Source: Polyangium mundeleinium (GTDB taxonomy: Bacteria; Myxococcota_A; Polyangia; Polyangiales; Polyangiaceae). From it: DNA of 64,000 bases. Where the stretch lies: contig NZ_JAQNDO010000001.1 in assembly GCF_028369105.1 (NCBI RefSeq), positions 3,465,001 through 3,529,000 on the forward strand, read 5' to 3'. The translations under genes were made by a program, and so were the position numbers. Below the pieces are notes generated by a model that saw only the letters and a list, made by a program, of their open reading frames with translations, did not search any database and was not told the DNA's origin. Below, in pieces: positions 43,801 through 52,141 of this stretch; position 1 is the first letter of the stretch, and every line of letters starts with the position of its first letter.

Positions 43801-44749
43801 GCGCGCCGCTCACGGGGTCGCGGTGGAGGGCCAGGATCGAGACGAACCGCGCCTCCACGTCGGTCAGGCCCATCGCTGCGGGTTCGTCCGCGATCGTGGG
43901 GACCTCGCCCGTCTCCTCGGTGCCGAGCGCCTCGATCGCGGCGAGCTCGGCTTCGAGGGCGGGGCCGTTCGCCGGGCGTGACGCGGCTTTTTTCGCGAGC
44001 AGGCGCGCCATCAGCGCGTCGAGCCGTGGGGGGAGGTCGGGCCGTGCTTCGGCGAGGCGCGGGGCCTCTTCGAGCAGGAGCTTGGCGAAGAGGGCCATGA
44101 GGTTCTCGGCCTGGAAGGGCGCGCGGCCCGTGAGGCACTCGTAGAGCACGGCGCCGAGCGAGAAGACGTCCGCGCGCGCGTCGATCGGCGTGCCGTCGCC
44201 GCTCGCCTGCTCGGGGGCCATGTACCCCGGCGTGCCCAGGAGCACGCCCGACCGCGTGAGCTTGCGCGACGTGTTCCCGAACTGCGCGAGGCCAAAATCC
44301 ACGAGCTTCACGCCCTCGATCGTGCGGCCGACGAGCATGAGGTTCGTCGGCTTGACGTCGCGATGCACGATGCCCCGCGCGTGCGCCGCGCCGAGCCCCG
44401 CGGCCACGCGGCGCGCGAGGAGCAGGCTCTCCTCCAGCGTGAGCGGCCCCCGCGCGAGCCGCGCGGCGAGGTCCTCGCCTTCCAGCCACTCCATCACGAG
44501 GTAGGGAAACCCTGCCTCGGAGAGCCCGTGCGTCACGTAACGGACGACGTGCGGATGCGAGAGCTCGGCGAGCGCGCGGGCCTCGATGTCGAAGCGTCGT
44601 GTCGCGTCCGAGGCGGGCTGGTGGATGACCTTGAGCGCGACGGGCAGGCTCGTCGTGCGGTCGTGCGCGCGGTAGACGGCGCCCATGCCGCCTGCGCCGG
44701 CGCGGTGCTCGATCACGAAGCGTCCGGCGACGACCTCGCCGCGGTTCAT
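40802..44749 (-). CDS. Ser/Thr kinase - degenerate cyclase-like domain - AAA ATPase - TPR regulator
   Basis: A 1315-residue regulator. Kinase 8-270 is intact (GAGGMGAVY, VALKVI, IVHRDVKPTNLML, LVDFGLAQF, GTPGYMAPEQA). About 320-490 resembles a class III nucleotide cyclase homology domain lacking clear catalytic metal residues (VEARFVSILALHRD, DKLRNGALVVTLLG, LATGRAEASARLPVGEVVDR). About 515-850 is a STAND/AAA ATPase: FVGRDRELRMVRDLVD, Walker A GAAGAGKSR, Walker B VVVALEDVQW. The rest is TPR helices. This plan matches the PknK and kinase/cyclase fusion family. The ATG overlaps the stop of the upstream paralogue (ATGA). Likely a cytoplasmic signal integrator. Confidence 0.9.
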   Translation of the reverse strand: MNRGEVVAGRFVIEHRAGAGGMGAVYRAHDRTTSLPVALKVIHQPASDATRRFDIEARALAELSHPHVVRYVTHGLSEAGFPYLVMEWLEGEDLAARLARGPLTLEESLLLARRVAAGLGAAHARGIVHRDVKPTNLMLVGRTIEGVKLVDFGLAQFGNTSRKLTRSGVLLGTPGYMAPEQASGDGTPIDARADVFSLGAVLYECLTGRAPFQAENLMALFAKLLLEEAPRLAEARPDLPPRLDALMARLLAKKAASRPANGPALEAELAAIEALGTEETGEVPTIADEPAAMGLTDVEARFVSILALHRDPVSGALDAQASTQRSQADVVAAVRHEVAPLGARVDKLRNGALVVTLLGAGEPTDRAARAARAALRLRAILPDAAIALATGRAEASARLPVGEVVDRVAALLERETPALQDGQRGPGGEVLGIRIDDVTRALLDARFDVTSLPDGHRLVVERTSGEAARTLLGRPSPFVGRDRELRMVRDLVDAAIEEERPSAVLLVGAAGAGKSRLLAELVTRIRQDRPDVLVARGHGDLLGQGSPYSLLGSTLLGALSGAPHEGRARLAAFVGKYVSASDAARVTELVAELIGLPLPDEASPRLRAARQSPALMKDHVRGAVVDLLAAMTRKHPVVVALEDVQWGDAVSLRLLDAAMRELGHRPFLLLAAARPEALTMFPRLFGDRAHEVRLAELPRKASARLTRHALGEETPAELIDALVERAAGNPFYLEELVRAVAEGRGGVLPETVLGMIEARLGALDPPARRVLRAASIFGESFFHGGIPALLGDDAPDDDALAAVLASLVEREILVARRDSRLAGEEALAFRHMLLREGAYAMLTDRDRALGHRLAGDWLEAHGEWDPKILAEHFDRGGDGARAIPHYERAAQHALGAGDDEAALALAQRGLALGAAGDRAAALRAIQTDAWAWNGDWAQAFASAEATLALATPGTTSHLRALGSAITSPLLANQPEARAAFVRDLARVTPERAAIPAFAWAYSVAIMPYLLGAQRELAETHLARLEEVTTPFLDHEPSAAGWVKMTRAFWLRYVPRDFAAALALDREALAHFEAASDRRYGPYVQMHVGLDWSYLGAFEQAEAALTRAMQGAEPGSMMALASRTYLGRVLVLRGRPADAIEPCTAVYQEAEARGERAVALNAALLLAEAALAAGFLAAARSRALALEPLVQNLPFARAALAGILAGLALAEGRPAEALALAEPALTESARRGMYHFGHDHLVLARVDALRALGRAEEARAAVLEARSDLFARATRIPDPLLRQTFLERIPTHVTLLVRAEEWLSHPPAAPASTLVS

Positions 44750-47244
44750 GAGCGCGCGCCGCCTTGCTTCCGCGCGAGCGCCTGAGCCGCGTCTCCCTCG
44801 CTGCCCGCGAGCGCCGTGGCGCGCACGCCCGAGCCCGCGAGCCAGCGCTCCGCGAGCGCCTGACCTCGCCGGAGGTCCGCCTCCGTCGACGTCGCCAGGA
44901 ACGCCTCGCGCAGCATGGGCAGGCTGAACGCGTACTCCGTGTCGTTCGGGGCGCTGCTCGTCCGTCGCCGCGTGATGATCTCCCGCTTCGCGAGATCCCC
45001 GAGCATCGAGCGCACCTGCGTGACGTCCGTATCCCCACCGAGCAGCGTGACGGCCGCGCCCTCCCAGAACGTGACGCCGACGAGCGCCGCGGCGCGGAGC
45101 AAGCGCCGCGCGGCAGGGACGAGCTCGGCGATCGTGGACCCGTGCACGGCGAGCAGCGCCTCCGGCGTCACACCCTCCTCCGCGCCGCGCGCGAGCTCCT
45201 GCAAAAAGAGCGGGTGACCCTCGGATCGTTGCGCGAGCGCGGCGAGCGCTTCCTCGTCCCTGTCGGGCCCGAGCGCGAGGCGCAAAAACTCGCGTGAGGC
45301 CCGCTGCGAGAGCGTCCCCAGGCGGATCTCCTGCACGCTCCGGCGCGCGAAGAGCCCCGGCGCGCGGTCTCGCACCTCGGGCCGCGCGAGCGCGAGCACG
45401 CCGAACGGCCGGTCCGAAAGCTCGCCGAGCGCCTGATCCACGAGCGCGAGCGAGGCCGCGTCCGCCCACTGCACTTCATCGAGCACGAGCAAGAGCGGCC
45501 CCGCCTCCGTGCGTGCCCGGAGGACGTCGAGCGCCCGCTCCTCGAAGCGGCTCGCGGCGCCTGCGTCGGGCGCGGCCGCGAGGGCCCGGATCGTCGGCTC
45601 GATCATCCCGAACTCGGCGGTGTTGCTCCCGGGTCGCCCGAAGCCGATCACGAGATCGGGGCGGGTCGCCCGGAGCGCGCGGATCACCTCTTGCGCGAGG
45701 CGTGTCTTGCCGAGCCCCGCCGGCGCGACCACGAGCGCGGCCGAGGCGCGCGGCTCGTCGAGCCCTTCTTCGAGCAGATCGAGCACGACCGCGAGCTCGC
45801 CCTTGCGGCCCGTGAACACGCAGGGCTGCCCGAGCAGCGGACACGGCTCGCCGAGATCGTCCCGCTCGCGGCGGAGGCGCGCGTCGTCGGCGGGGCCTTC
45901 GATCTCGAACCGCGCGGGCAAGAGGGCTTGCGTCCGATCATCGATACGCACCCCGAACGCGGGCGCGCGGCACGTGCGCTTCAGCAGAGCGAGCGCGCGC
46001 TCGACCACCTCGGGGGCCGGCAAATCCCGCCGCGCATCGGATCGGCCCGTGACGAGCGAGACTCGAAACCCGAGCAGGATCTCGGCGATCTCCAGGGCGC
46101 AACGCGCCGCGCGCACCGGCCCATCCGCGGACCCGTCGAGCGAGAGCAAGAGCGTGCCCGAAGCGAGCTCCGCGGGCGAGGCGCCGTGCCGCCGCGCGAT
46201 GACCCGCACGTCGTCCCAGGACGAACGAGGGAGCTGCGTGCGCAACGTGGGGCTCGAAGGCCGGATCGCAGCCTCCACGGCGGGCGCGGCGACGACCGCG
46301 CAGACGAGGCGATGCTCGCGATCGCTGATCCCCTCGGGCAAGGCCGGCACGACGGAGATCCTTTCACCTCCAACGGTGTCGATGCCTTCGAGGGCGCGCA
46401 GCACCTCGGCCCCGTCGGCAGGTCGGGCCTCGGCCACGCGCGAGAGCATCCGCGCGACGAGCGTGTCGAGCGCCCGCGGCACCTCCGGCTGGATCGAACG
46501 GACGCGCGGCGCATCTTCGAGCAGGAGCCGCGCGAGGATGGCCATGACACCTTCGCCCTCGAACGCGGGTTTGCCCGTCAAGCACTCGAAGAGAAGCGCG
46601 CCGAGGGAAAACACGTCGGCGCGTGCATGGACACGTCCTCGCAAGCCCTGGGCCTGTTCGGGCGCCATGTACCCAGGCGTGCCAAGGACGCTCCCGGTGC
46701 GCGTGAGCCTCGCGCCGTTCGAGGCGGCCTGCGCGAGGCCGAAATCGAGGACCTTGGCGGCCTCGGGGACACCCCCGACGAGGAAGACGTTGCTCGGCTT
46801 GACGTCACGGTGGACGATCCCGCGCGCGTGGGCCGCGGCGAGCGCCGAGGCGACGCGGATCCCGAGGCCCACGGCCTCGGCCTGCGTGAGGTGCCCTTCG
46901 ACGAGGCGTGACGCGAGGCTCCTGCCTTCCAGCCATTCCATGACGAGCCAAGGCGCCCCCGAGGGCGCGGCCCCGTGCGCGACGTAACGCACGATATGGG
47001 GATGGCCGAGCTCGGCGAGGATCTTGGCCTCGTGATCGAAGCGGCGGATGGCCTCGGCGTCGTGCTGTGCGAGGACCTTGATGGCCACGGGCGCACGCGT
47101 GACGCGGTCGTGGCCGCGGAACACCGAGCCCATGCCCCCCGTGCCGGCGATACGCTCGAGGACGAAACGACCGCCGACCACGTCTCCAGGCTGCACGGCG
47201 AGAGGATGCCGACGCCGCGCGGGATAGGCAAGCGGCTCCGCCAC
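44746..47244 (-). CDS. Ser/Thr kinase - cyclase-like - AAA ATPase regulator, TPR-less paralogue
   Basis: An 832-residue paralogue of the next gene. The GTG at 47244 is used; a later GTG just before PGDVVGGRFVLE is possible. Kinase about 24-290 (GTGGMGSVF, VAIKVL, IVHRDVKPSNVFL, VLDFGLAQA, GTPGYMAPEQA); cyclase-like region about 310-460 (VCAVVAAPAVEA, GTLLLSLDGSADGPVRAARC, VSLVTGRSDARRDLPAPEVV); ATPase about 475-800 (VFTGRKGELAVVLDLLEEG, Walker A APAGLGKTR, Walker B LLLVLDEVQWAD). The TPR region of its neighbour is absent. A tandem duplication followed by loss of the TPR part is likely. The region before its start codon is a 42-bp minisatellite. Confidence 0.9.
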   Translation of the reverse strand: MAEPLAYPARRRHPLAVQPGDVVGGRFVLERIAGTGGMGSVFRGHDRVTRAPVAIKVLAQHDAEAIRRFDHEAKILAELGHPHIVRYVAHGAAPSGAPWLVMEWLEGRSLASRLVEGHLTQAEAVGLGIRVASALAAAHARGIVHRDVKPSNVFLVGGVPEAAKVLDFGLAQAASNGARLTRTGSVLGTPGYMAPEQAQGLRGRVHARADVFSLGALLFECLTGKPAFEGEGVMAILARLLLEDAPRVRSIQPEVPRALDTLVARMLSRVAEARPADGAEVLRALEGIDTVGGERISVVPALPEGISDREHRLVCAVVAAPAVEAAIRPSSPTLRTQLPRSSWDDVRVIARRHGASPAELASGTLLLSLDGSADGPVRAARCALEIAEILLGFRVSLVTGRSDARRDLPAPEVVERALALLKRTCRAPAFGVRIDDRTQALLPARFEIEGPADDARLRRERDDLGEPCPLLGQPCVFTGRKGELAVVLDLLEEGLDEPRASAALVVAPAGLGKTRLAQEVIRALRATRPDLVIGFGRPGSNTAEFGMIEPTIRALAAAPDAGAASRFEERALDVLRARTEAGPLLLVLDEVQWADAASLALVDQALGELSDRPFGVLALARPEVRDRAPGLFARRSVQEIRLGTLSQRASREFLRLALGPDRDEEALAALAQRSEGHPLFLQELARGAEEGVTPEALLAVHGSTIAELVPAARRLLRAAALVGVTFWEGAAVTLLGGDTDVTQVRSMLGDLAKREIITRRRTSSAPNDTEYAFSLPMLREAFLATSTEADLRRGQALAERWLAGSGVRATALAGSEGDAAQALARKQGGARS

Positions 47245-47492
47245 CCCCCTCGTCCGAGCCCCCGATCTCGGCGGAGCCTCACGCCCAAGCCTCCCCCGAA
47301 CTCCCGACCTCGGCGGAGGCTCACGTGCGAGCCTTCACGGAGGTCCCGACCTTGGCGGAGGCTCGCGTGCGAGCCTTCACGGAGGTCCCGACCTTGGCGG
47401 AGGCTCGCGTGCGAGCCTTCACGGAGGTCCCGACCTTGGCGGACCTTCGCCCGTGGGCCTCCGGGGAGGTCTCGACCTTGGCGGAGCCTCAG
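47241..47492 (+). repeat. 42-bp minisatellite filling the space before the tandem kinase genes
   Basis: Six successive 42-bp units start at 47241, 47283, 47325, 47367, 47409 and 47451. The units from 47325 and 47367 are essentially identical (GTGCGAGCCTTCACGGAGGT...), the one from 47409 differs only near its end, and the outer three are degenerate. Unit junctions form the palindrome GGCTCGC-GT-GCGAGCC, and each unit contains GGTCCCGACC. The array begins at the GTG of the kinase gene (47242-47244) and ends on the stop codon of the next gene (47489-47491), so the whole intergenic stretch is repeat. The plus-strand open frame through it (RAFTEVPTLAEAR repeats) is considered fortuitous. Confidence 0.85.
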
Positions 47493-48229
47493 CCTTCGCC
47501 CGCGGCGGGCTCCGGCTTCTTCGTCCGCGCGGCGGCGGCTTGCTCGCGCATCGCTTGCAGCTCGTCCAGGTAGCTGAAGACACGCGCCTCCAGGTCCCTG
47601 GGCAGGGCCGGGTCTTCCTCGATCTCGTCGACGAGCGCGGCGCGGAACCTCGACAGCAAGCCGAGCGTCGCCGAGCGCACCTTGATGGCGGGCGCGCTCA
47701 GGCCATCGTTGCCCACGAGGGAGCGGTTGTGCAGGAGCTTGTCGAGGCCCTCGCCGGCCTCGACGAACGAGCTGGCCCAGTCGTACAGGGTCGCGCCGAC
47801 GGGGAAGGGGACCCCGATCGATTGCAGCTCGGCTTTGCGGGAATCGAGCGCGTGGCGTTTGCGGGAGGCGGCGGCGGCCTCGTCCGCGTACGAGGCGCGG
47901 AGCGTGGAGAGCCTCGGCACGAAGGCGTCGCGGACCCCTTGCGCTGATTCTTTCAGGGCAGCGGGGGCCGTGGGCAGGCGCAGCAGGGCCTCGGTGAGGT
48001 AATAGATCGCCTCGCCGAACCCGTCGTGCTCGTCGTCCTTGTCGCCGAGCTGCTGCGCGAGGGGACGGCCGCCGCGCATGGCCTCGGGCAGCGCCTCGAC
48101 CTGGGCCTGCTGCTTGGCGAGCATCTTTGCGTAGATTTTCCCGGTGCCGGAGAGCAGGAGGTCGTCCTTGCGTTCCGTCGCGAGGTTGCGGAGCACGAGG
48201 AGAAGATCCCCGAGATTGAGGTGGCGCAT
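47489..48229 (-). CDS. Helical protein of unknown function
   Basis: A 246-residue protein from an ATG at 48229. Almost entirely alpha-helical and charged: LGDLLLVLRNLATERKDDLL, KMLAKQQAQVEALPEAM, RKRHALDSRKAELQSIGVPF, VFSYLDELQAMREQAAAAR. No signal peptide, membrane segment or known domain. It lies upstream of the tandem kinase genes on the same strand, separated only by the minisatellite, and may share their transcript. No clear Shine-Dalgarno or TANNNT was found. Confidence 0.75.
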   Translation of the reverse strand: MRHLNLGDLLLVLRNLATERKDDLLLSGTGKIYAKMLAKQQAQVEALPEAMRGGRPLAQQLGDKDDEHDGFGEAIYYLTEALLRLPTAPAALKESAQGVRDAFVPRLSTLRASYADEAAAASRKRHALDSRKAELQSIGVPFPVGATLYDWASSFVEAGEGLDKLLHNRSLVGNDGLSAPAIKVRSATLGLLSRFRAALVDEIEEDPALPRDLEARVFSYLDELQAMREQAAAARTKKPEPAAGEG

Positions 48230-48290
48230 ACGGGGGAAGAGGACACCTGGCGCGGGGCGGATGTCAAGATGAACGTGAGGGGTCGCGAGG

Positions 48291-48296
48291 TATGCT
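48291..48296 (+). promoter_or_regulatory. TANNNT -10-like element (TATGCT)
   Basis: TATGCT overlaps an upstream in-frame ATG (48292) and ends 7 nt before the ATG at 48304. This favours 48304 as the real, leaderless start of the acetyltransferase. Confidence 0.4.
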
Positions 48297-48303
48297 TGCG
48301 TCG

Positions 48304-48843
48304 ATGTCGCCGCCCATCACCTTCCGCCCCCTCACCGCCGCCGATTTCCCCTTGCTGCACACCTGGCTCTCGCGGCCCCACATCGCCGAATGGTGGCAGC
48401 CCACGCCGACCCTCGACGAGCTCCGCGACGAGTACCTCCCGTGCCTCGCCGACGCGGCCACCTTGCCGCTCGACGCCCCGGCCGGCCTCATCCCGTACCT
48501 CGCGTGCGAGGACGGCCAGCCGTTCGCCTTCATCCAGGCGTATCGGGTCATGGCGACCCAGGCCGACGGCTGGTGGCTTACCGAGACCGACCCCTATGCG
48601 CTCGGCATCGACCAATCCATCGCCGACCCTGATCGAATCGGCAAAGGCCTCGGCACCCGCATGATCCGCGCGTTTCTCGAGGTTCTGTTCGCCGACCCGC
48701 GCGTGACCAAGGTGCAGACCGATCCCGAACCGACGAATGCGCGCGCCGTGGCTTGTTATCGCAAGGCAGGCTTCCGTGACGTGGCGGTGGTCGAGACGCT
48801 GGATGGGCCGGCGCTCTTGATGAACGTCCACCGCTCCGCCTGA
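48304..48843 (+). CDS. GNAT acetyltransferase of the AAC(6')-Ib type
   Basis: A 179-residue protein (183 if the ATG at 48292 is used). The whole length aligns by eye with aminoglycoside 6'-N-acetyltransferase Ib: FRPLTAADFPLLHTWLSRPH then IAEWWQPTPTLDELRDEYLP, PYLACEDGQPFAFIQAYRV, GWWLTETDPYALGIDQSIA, GKGLGTRMIRAFLEVLF with the acetyl-CoA loop, KVQTDPEPTNARAVACYRKA and LDGPALLM. It transfers acetyl from acetyl-CoA to an amine; whether aminoglycosides are natural substrates is unknown. It is monocistronic, with no integron or transposon signs nearby and ordinary GC, so it looks native. Related siderophore-type acetyltransferases share this fold. Confidence 0.85.
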   Translation: MSPPITFRPLTAADFPLLHTWLSRPHIAEWWQPTPTLDELRDEYLPCLADAATLPLDAPAGLIPYLACEDGQPFAFIQAYRVMATQADGWWLTETDPYALGIDQSIADPDRIGKGLGTRMIRAFLEVLFADPRVTKVQTDPEPTNARAVACYRKAGFRDVAVVETLDGPALLMNVHRSA

Positions 48844-48853
48844 GCCCGCTCCG

Positions 48854-49306
48854 TCACCCGACCGCTGCCCCAGGGCCTCGCCCGGCGTCCCCTCGCCGCG
48901 CGGGGCGCGCGCGCCGTTCGGCTTCGATCCACGCGAGCGCCTCGCGCTCGTCCGCGAGGAAGGCGAACGGGACGTGGGTCTCGTGGCGCCAGAACAGGCG
49001 CACGGCCTTGAGGGCCAGCGTGGCGAGGACGCGCTGCGGGAAGCCGCCGCCGATGAGCACGATGCCGCGCAGAAACGCGCGGGCGTCTCGCTCCGAGAGG
49101 AGGCGCCGGGCCTCCGGCGCGATGCCGTCGAGGTGCGTGAGGTCGACGAGCCAGAAGATCGGGCCCCGCTCGGCGTGGCGCTCGATCACGTCGAGCGCGA
49201 GCGCGAATTCGTCGCGGGAGATGGGGCCGACGGCGATGGTGTGAAGCAGATCGGGCGCCTCGAAACGATGGCGGTGCGTGCCGACGCGCTCCCAGGTATC
49301 GTCCAT
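48854..49306 (-). CDS. STAS/SpoIIAA-like small protein
   Basis: A 150-residue protein; ATG at 49306 preceded by GGAAGGTGAGAG. The pattern (HRHRFEAPDLLHTIAVGPIS, FALALDVIERHAERGPIFWL, VDLTHLDGIAPEARRLL, RGIVLIGGGFPQRVLATL, PFAFLADEREALAWIE) fits the STAS-like fold used in anti-sigma-antagonist and related proteins. A phosphorylatable Ser at the usual DxS position is not obvious. It converges on the acetyltransferase gene. Partner unknown. Confidence 0.7.
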   Translation of the reverse strand: MDDTWERVGTHRHRFEAPDLLHTIAVGPISRDEFALALDVIERHAERGPIFWLVDLTHLDGIAPEARRLLSERDARAFLRGIVLIGGGFPQRVLATLALKAVRLFWRHETHVPFAFLADEREALAWIEAERRARPARRGDAGRGPGAAVG

Positions 49307-49369
49307 GCAGCTCTCTCACCTTCCTCTTTGCCGGGACGCGCGCAAGTCCCACGAGGACCAGGCCCGAAC

Positions 49370-50254
49370 ATGAGCCGATCCGCTTATGCGTACGCCCGTC
49401 ATCTCGCGCCCATCCTCGTCGCGCTTTCCACGCTGAGCCCGAAGCCCGCGCCGTGGCTGCTCGCCGGCGCTGCGCTCCTCATCACCTTCGTCCCGCCCGA
49501 CCTACGCCGCGTCGCCGCGGCGTATCGGGCCAAGGAGCCCATGGACCGCGGTGCTGTCCATCGCTCCCTCGGCTTCATCACCGCGGCTCTCGTGCTCGGC
49601 GGCGTGGGCTTTTCTCTGAAGAGCCCGGCGTCGGATTTCGCCACGCCCACGGCTGCGCTGGGCGTGCTCATGCTCCTCGCCACCCTGCTGGGTCTCGACA
49701 GCCCTTCGCTCGTGGAGGCGCTCGCGGTCGCCACGCCCACTGCGGAAGAACAGGCGCTCCTGCGCCCCACGGGTTTTTCGGACAGCCTGGCGGGGAGAGC
49801 CGAGCGGGAGCGGGTTGCCAGGGACGTGGAGGTGCGAGGGGAAGGGGCGCTCGCTATGTACGCGGTGATGCTGATCCTCGAATCGTCCGCCGCGCTCTTC
49901 GCGGGAATGGTGTTCGTGGTGATCGCGCTCGCCGGCGGCGCAGGTTCGGGGTGGGCGTGGCAAGGCGGCGGCGCGTTTGTGCTCGCCTTCGTCGCGTCGG
50001 GCGCGGCGGTCTCTCGGATTGCGTCTGCGGACGAAGGAAACCCTCTCACGCCGTTCGGCGGCGTGTTCCTCGTCGCGTTCGTGGGGGTCATGATCGCGGT
50101 GTCGAACGGGTGGAAAACGACGCTCGTGGGCGCGCCGATGGTCGTGCTCGCGATGCTGCTCACCATCATCCGACCCGTGAATCACCGCCGGGCGTGTGAC
50201 GTCGTGTTTTGCCTCGGCGCGATTGCGACGGGCGTGGGGGTCCTCTTGGTCTGA
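49370..50254 (+). CDS. Multi-pass membrane protein of unknown function
   Basis: A 294-residue protein, ATG at 49370. About eight hydrophobic helices are visible (HLAPILVALSTL, WLLAGAALLITFV, LGFITAALVLGGVGF, LGVLMLLATLLGL, MYAVMLILESSAALFAGMVF, GGGAFVLAFVASGAAVS, FLVAFVGVMIAVS, VVLAMLLTIIRPV). A soluble loop of about 50 residues lies mid-protein (RPTGFSDSLAGRAERER). No transporter motif is recognised. Divergent from the STAS-like gene with 63 nt between start codons. Confidence 0.72.
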   Translation: MSRSAYAYARHLAPILVALSTLSPKPAPWLLAGAALLITFVPPDLRRVAAAYRAKEPMDRGAVHRSLGFITAALVLGGVGFSLKSPASDFATPTAALGVLMLLATLLGLDSPSLVEALAVATPTAEEQALLRPTGFSDSLAGRAERERVARDVEVRGEGALAMYAVMLILESSAALFAGMVFVVIALAGGAGSGWAWQGGGAFVLAFVASGAAVSRIASADEGNPLTPFGGVFLVAFVGVMIAVSNGWKTTLVGAPMVVLAMLLTIIRPVNHRRACDVVFCLGAIATGVGVLLV

Positions 50255-50363
50255 AACGTCGGGCCTGGATTCCTCTATCGCGCGGCGATCCAGACGACCT
50301 CGTCGGCGGGCTTCTCGGCCGAGCGCTGCTTCGGGCTTGATTCGAGCTCAAAGGTTCAGGAAC

Positions 50364-52091
50364 ATGCGGTCCATGCGTAGCTTCGCTTGCGCGGGATGGC
50401 TCCTCGTCTCGTCGTCGCTCCTCGCCTGCGGCGGAGGCGGCTCCTCCGAAAGCGGCGCGGGCGCCGGGAATCCGCCCACCGATCCTGCCCTCGATGCGGT
50501 GATCCAGGAAGGCCTCAAGGCGTTCCGCAAGCCGGGCGTGCGAGGCGCTTGTGCAGGTTGCCACTCGCCGGATGGAATCGATATCGCGGCGATCGACTAT
50601 GACGAGGCCACGATTCGCCGCCGCGCCGAGGCCGATCAGGTGGGCGCCGAGGAGACGGACGCCATCGTCGCGATGATCGACGCGCTGCGGAAAAAACACG
50701 CGATCGTGCCGGTGTCGAAGGCCGCGTACCGGCCGTACCAGCCGGGCGGCGAGGTCCTCGGCGAGCTGCCGCCCGAGGGCGAGATGGATTCGTACGAGCG
50801 CCGCGAAGCGCGCGACCGCGTGTTTCTCGCGTCGCTCGAAGAGCAGAAGCTCCGGATTCTCGACGGCGCCATCGACAGCATCGACAAGGCCGCGGCCGTG
50901 GCGGACGAGCTCGACGCGATCGACCTCCGCAAGCTCCGCGTGGGTATCCCCTTCGATCGCTGGTCCGAGGATCCCTTCAACACGCCGGCCGGCCTGCCGC
51001 CGTTCGAGAGCGTGGCCGAGTGGATCCCCTGGCATGCGCAGCGGCCGATCCTGGGGATGGACGAGGCCTGGTATGCAATCGTCGACGACTACCTCGCCGA
51101 TCCGGCCGACGAGGGGAAGTTCTGGCGATTCTACGACGCGATCGACGAGATGACCGAGCCCGACGCCTGGAACGGCGGCGCCGACGAGCCCGGGATCGCC
51201 TGGAATCGCGAGAAATGGAAGAGCGTGCAGATCGCGCAGCACATGCTCTTCCGCATGAGGACCGACGAATACCCGAACGTGTGGCACGGGTCCGAGCCGC
51301 CGAGCGAGACGACGGGGCCCACGGAATCGGCGCGCAACCGCGCCATCGATCGCAATCCGATCTGGCACGTGGGCGACATCATCCGGGTGAACCCTTTGCA
51401 TTGCACGGGCGCGAGCACCTGCATCGAGCTGCCCGATTTCTCCGACGTGCCCGAGGACGAGGACATCCGCGAGCTCCAGACCGACGTGATCCAGCAATCG
51501 TGGTTCTGGACCGCGTGGGAGTACGACGCGCCCCTGCTCATCGCCGGCAACGGCATTCCTTCGATCGACGGCGATTATTTCCTGTCCACGTTGATGAACC
51601 GATACGCGATCCACCACGGCTTCCTCATGGCGAAGGGGATGGTCGCGAAGGCGCGCGCGCCGCTCGGCTGGCTCAACGCGAAGGCGCCGGACCGGGATCG
51701 GAACAAGGAGGACCACAACGCGGCGGGGCACGGCAAATGGGCGAGCCCGCGGCCGTTCCTCCTCACGCGCCAGCTCGAAGGGACGCGGCACGTCGTGGGC
51801 GATCCGGCGCGGCAGCCGGCGCATACACGCATGGTGACGAATGCGATCCGGATGGGGCTCTACCTGATGAAAAAGGAGCTCGACGCGCCGAACCCGACGG
51901 TCTTCGACAAGGAGAGCACGCTCAAGAAGCTTGCGATCCTGAAGAGCTGGTTCCACGACGGAGAATGGGACGATCCGCTCTACAACACGGGCATCGATCC
52001 GCTGATCGACGAGCTCGTGGGCAAGGTCGCGGCCGCGACGGAGATCAAGGACCCGAGCATTCAGTTTCCCGACGCGAGCGACATCCAGTAG
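50364..52091 (+). CDS. c-type cytochrome lipoprotein of unknown function
   Basis: A 575-residue protein. ATG at 50364; signal peptide with lipobox SSLLAC followed by Gly/Ser. One haem site, CAGCH, lies at about 63-67 (GACAGCHSPDGIDIAAIDYD). The remaining 500 residues are rich in Trp, Tyr, Asp and Glu (EWIPWHAQRPILGMDEAWY, NREKWKSVQIAQHML, NPIWHVGDIIRVNPLHC, SWFWTAWEYDAPLL) and do not match a family I know. Predicted periplasmic or outer-membrane monohaem protein. The 109 nt upstream show no clear promoter. Confidence 0.8.
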   Translation: MRSMRSFACAGWLLVSSSLLACGGGGSSESGAGAGNPPTDPALDAVIQEGLKAFRKPGVRGACAGCHSPDGIDIAAIDYDEATIRRRAEADQVGAEETDAIVAMIDALRKKHAIVPVSKAAYRPYQPGGEVLGELPPEGEMDSYERREARDRVFLASLEEQKLRILDGAIDSIDKAAAVADELDAIDLRKLRVGIPFDRWSEDPFNTPAGLPPFESVAEWIPWHAQRPILGMDEAWYAIVDDYLADPADEGKFWRFYDAIDEMTEPDAWNGGADEPGIAWNREKWKSVQIAQHMLFRMRTDEYPNVWHGSEPPSETTGPTESARNRAIDRNPIWHVGDIIRVNPLHCTGASTCIELPDFSDVPEDEDIRELQTDVIQQSWFWTAWEYDAPLLIAGNGIPSIDGDYFLSTLMNRYAIHHGFLMAKGMVAKARAPLGWLNAKAPDRDRNKEDHNAAGHGKWASPRPFLLTRQLEGTRHVVGDPARQPAHTRMVTNAIRMGLYLMKKELDAPNPTVFDKESTLKKLAILKSWFHDGEWDDPLYNTGIDPLIDELVGKVAAATEIKDPSIQFPDASDIQ

Positions 52092-52141
52092 CGCGTCGGA
52101 TCGTTGGGCACGGCACGCTTGTGTGGGGGGGCGCGCACCTG

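Noticed and set aside
47325-47573. Plus-strand frame with RAFTEVPTLAEAR repeats
   Set aside because: The frame exists only because the minisatellite unit is 42 bp, a multiple of three; it then runs antisense through the next gene.
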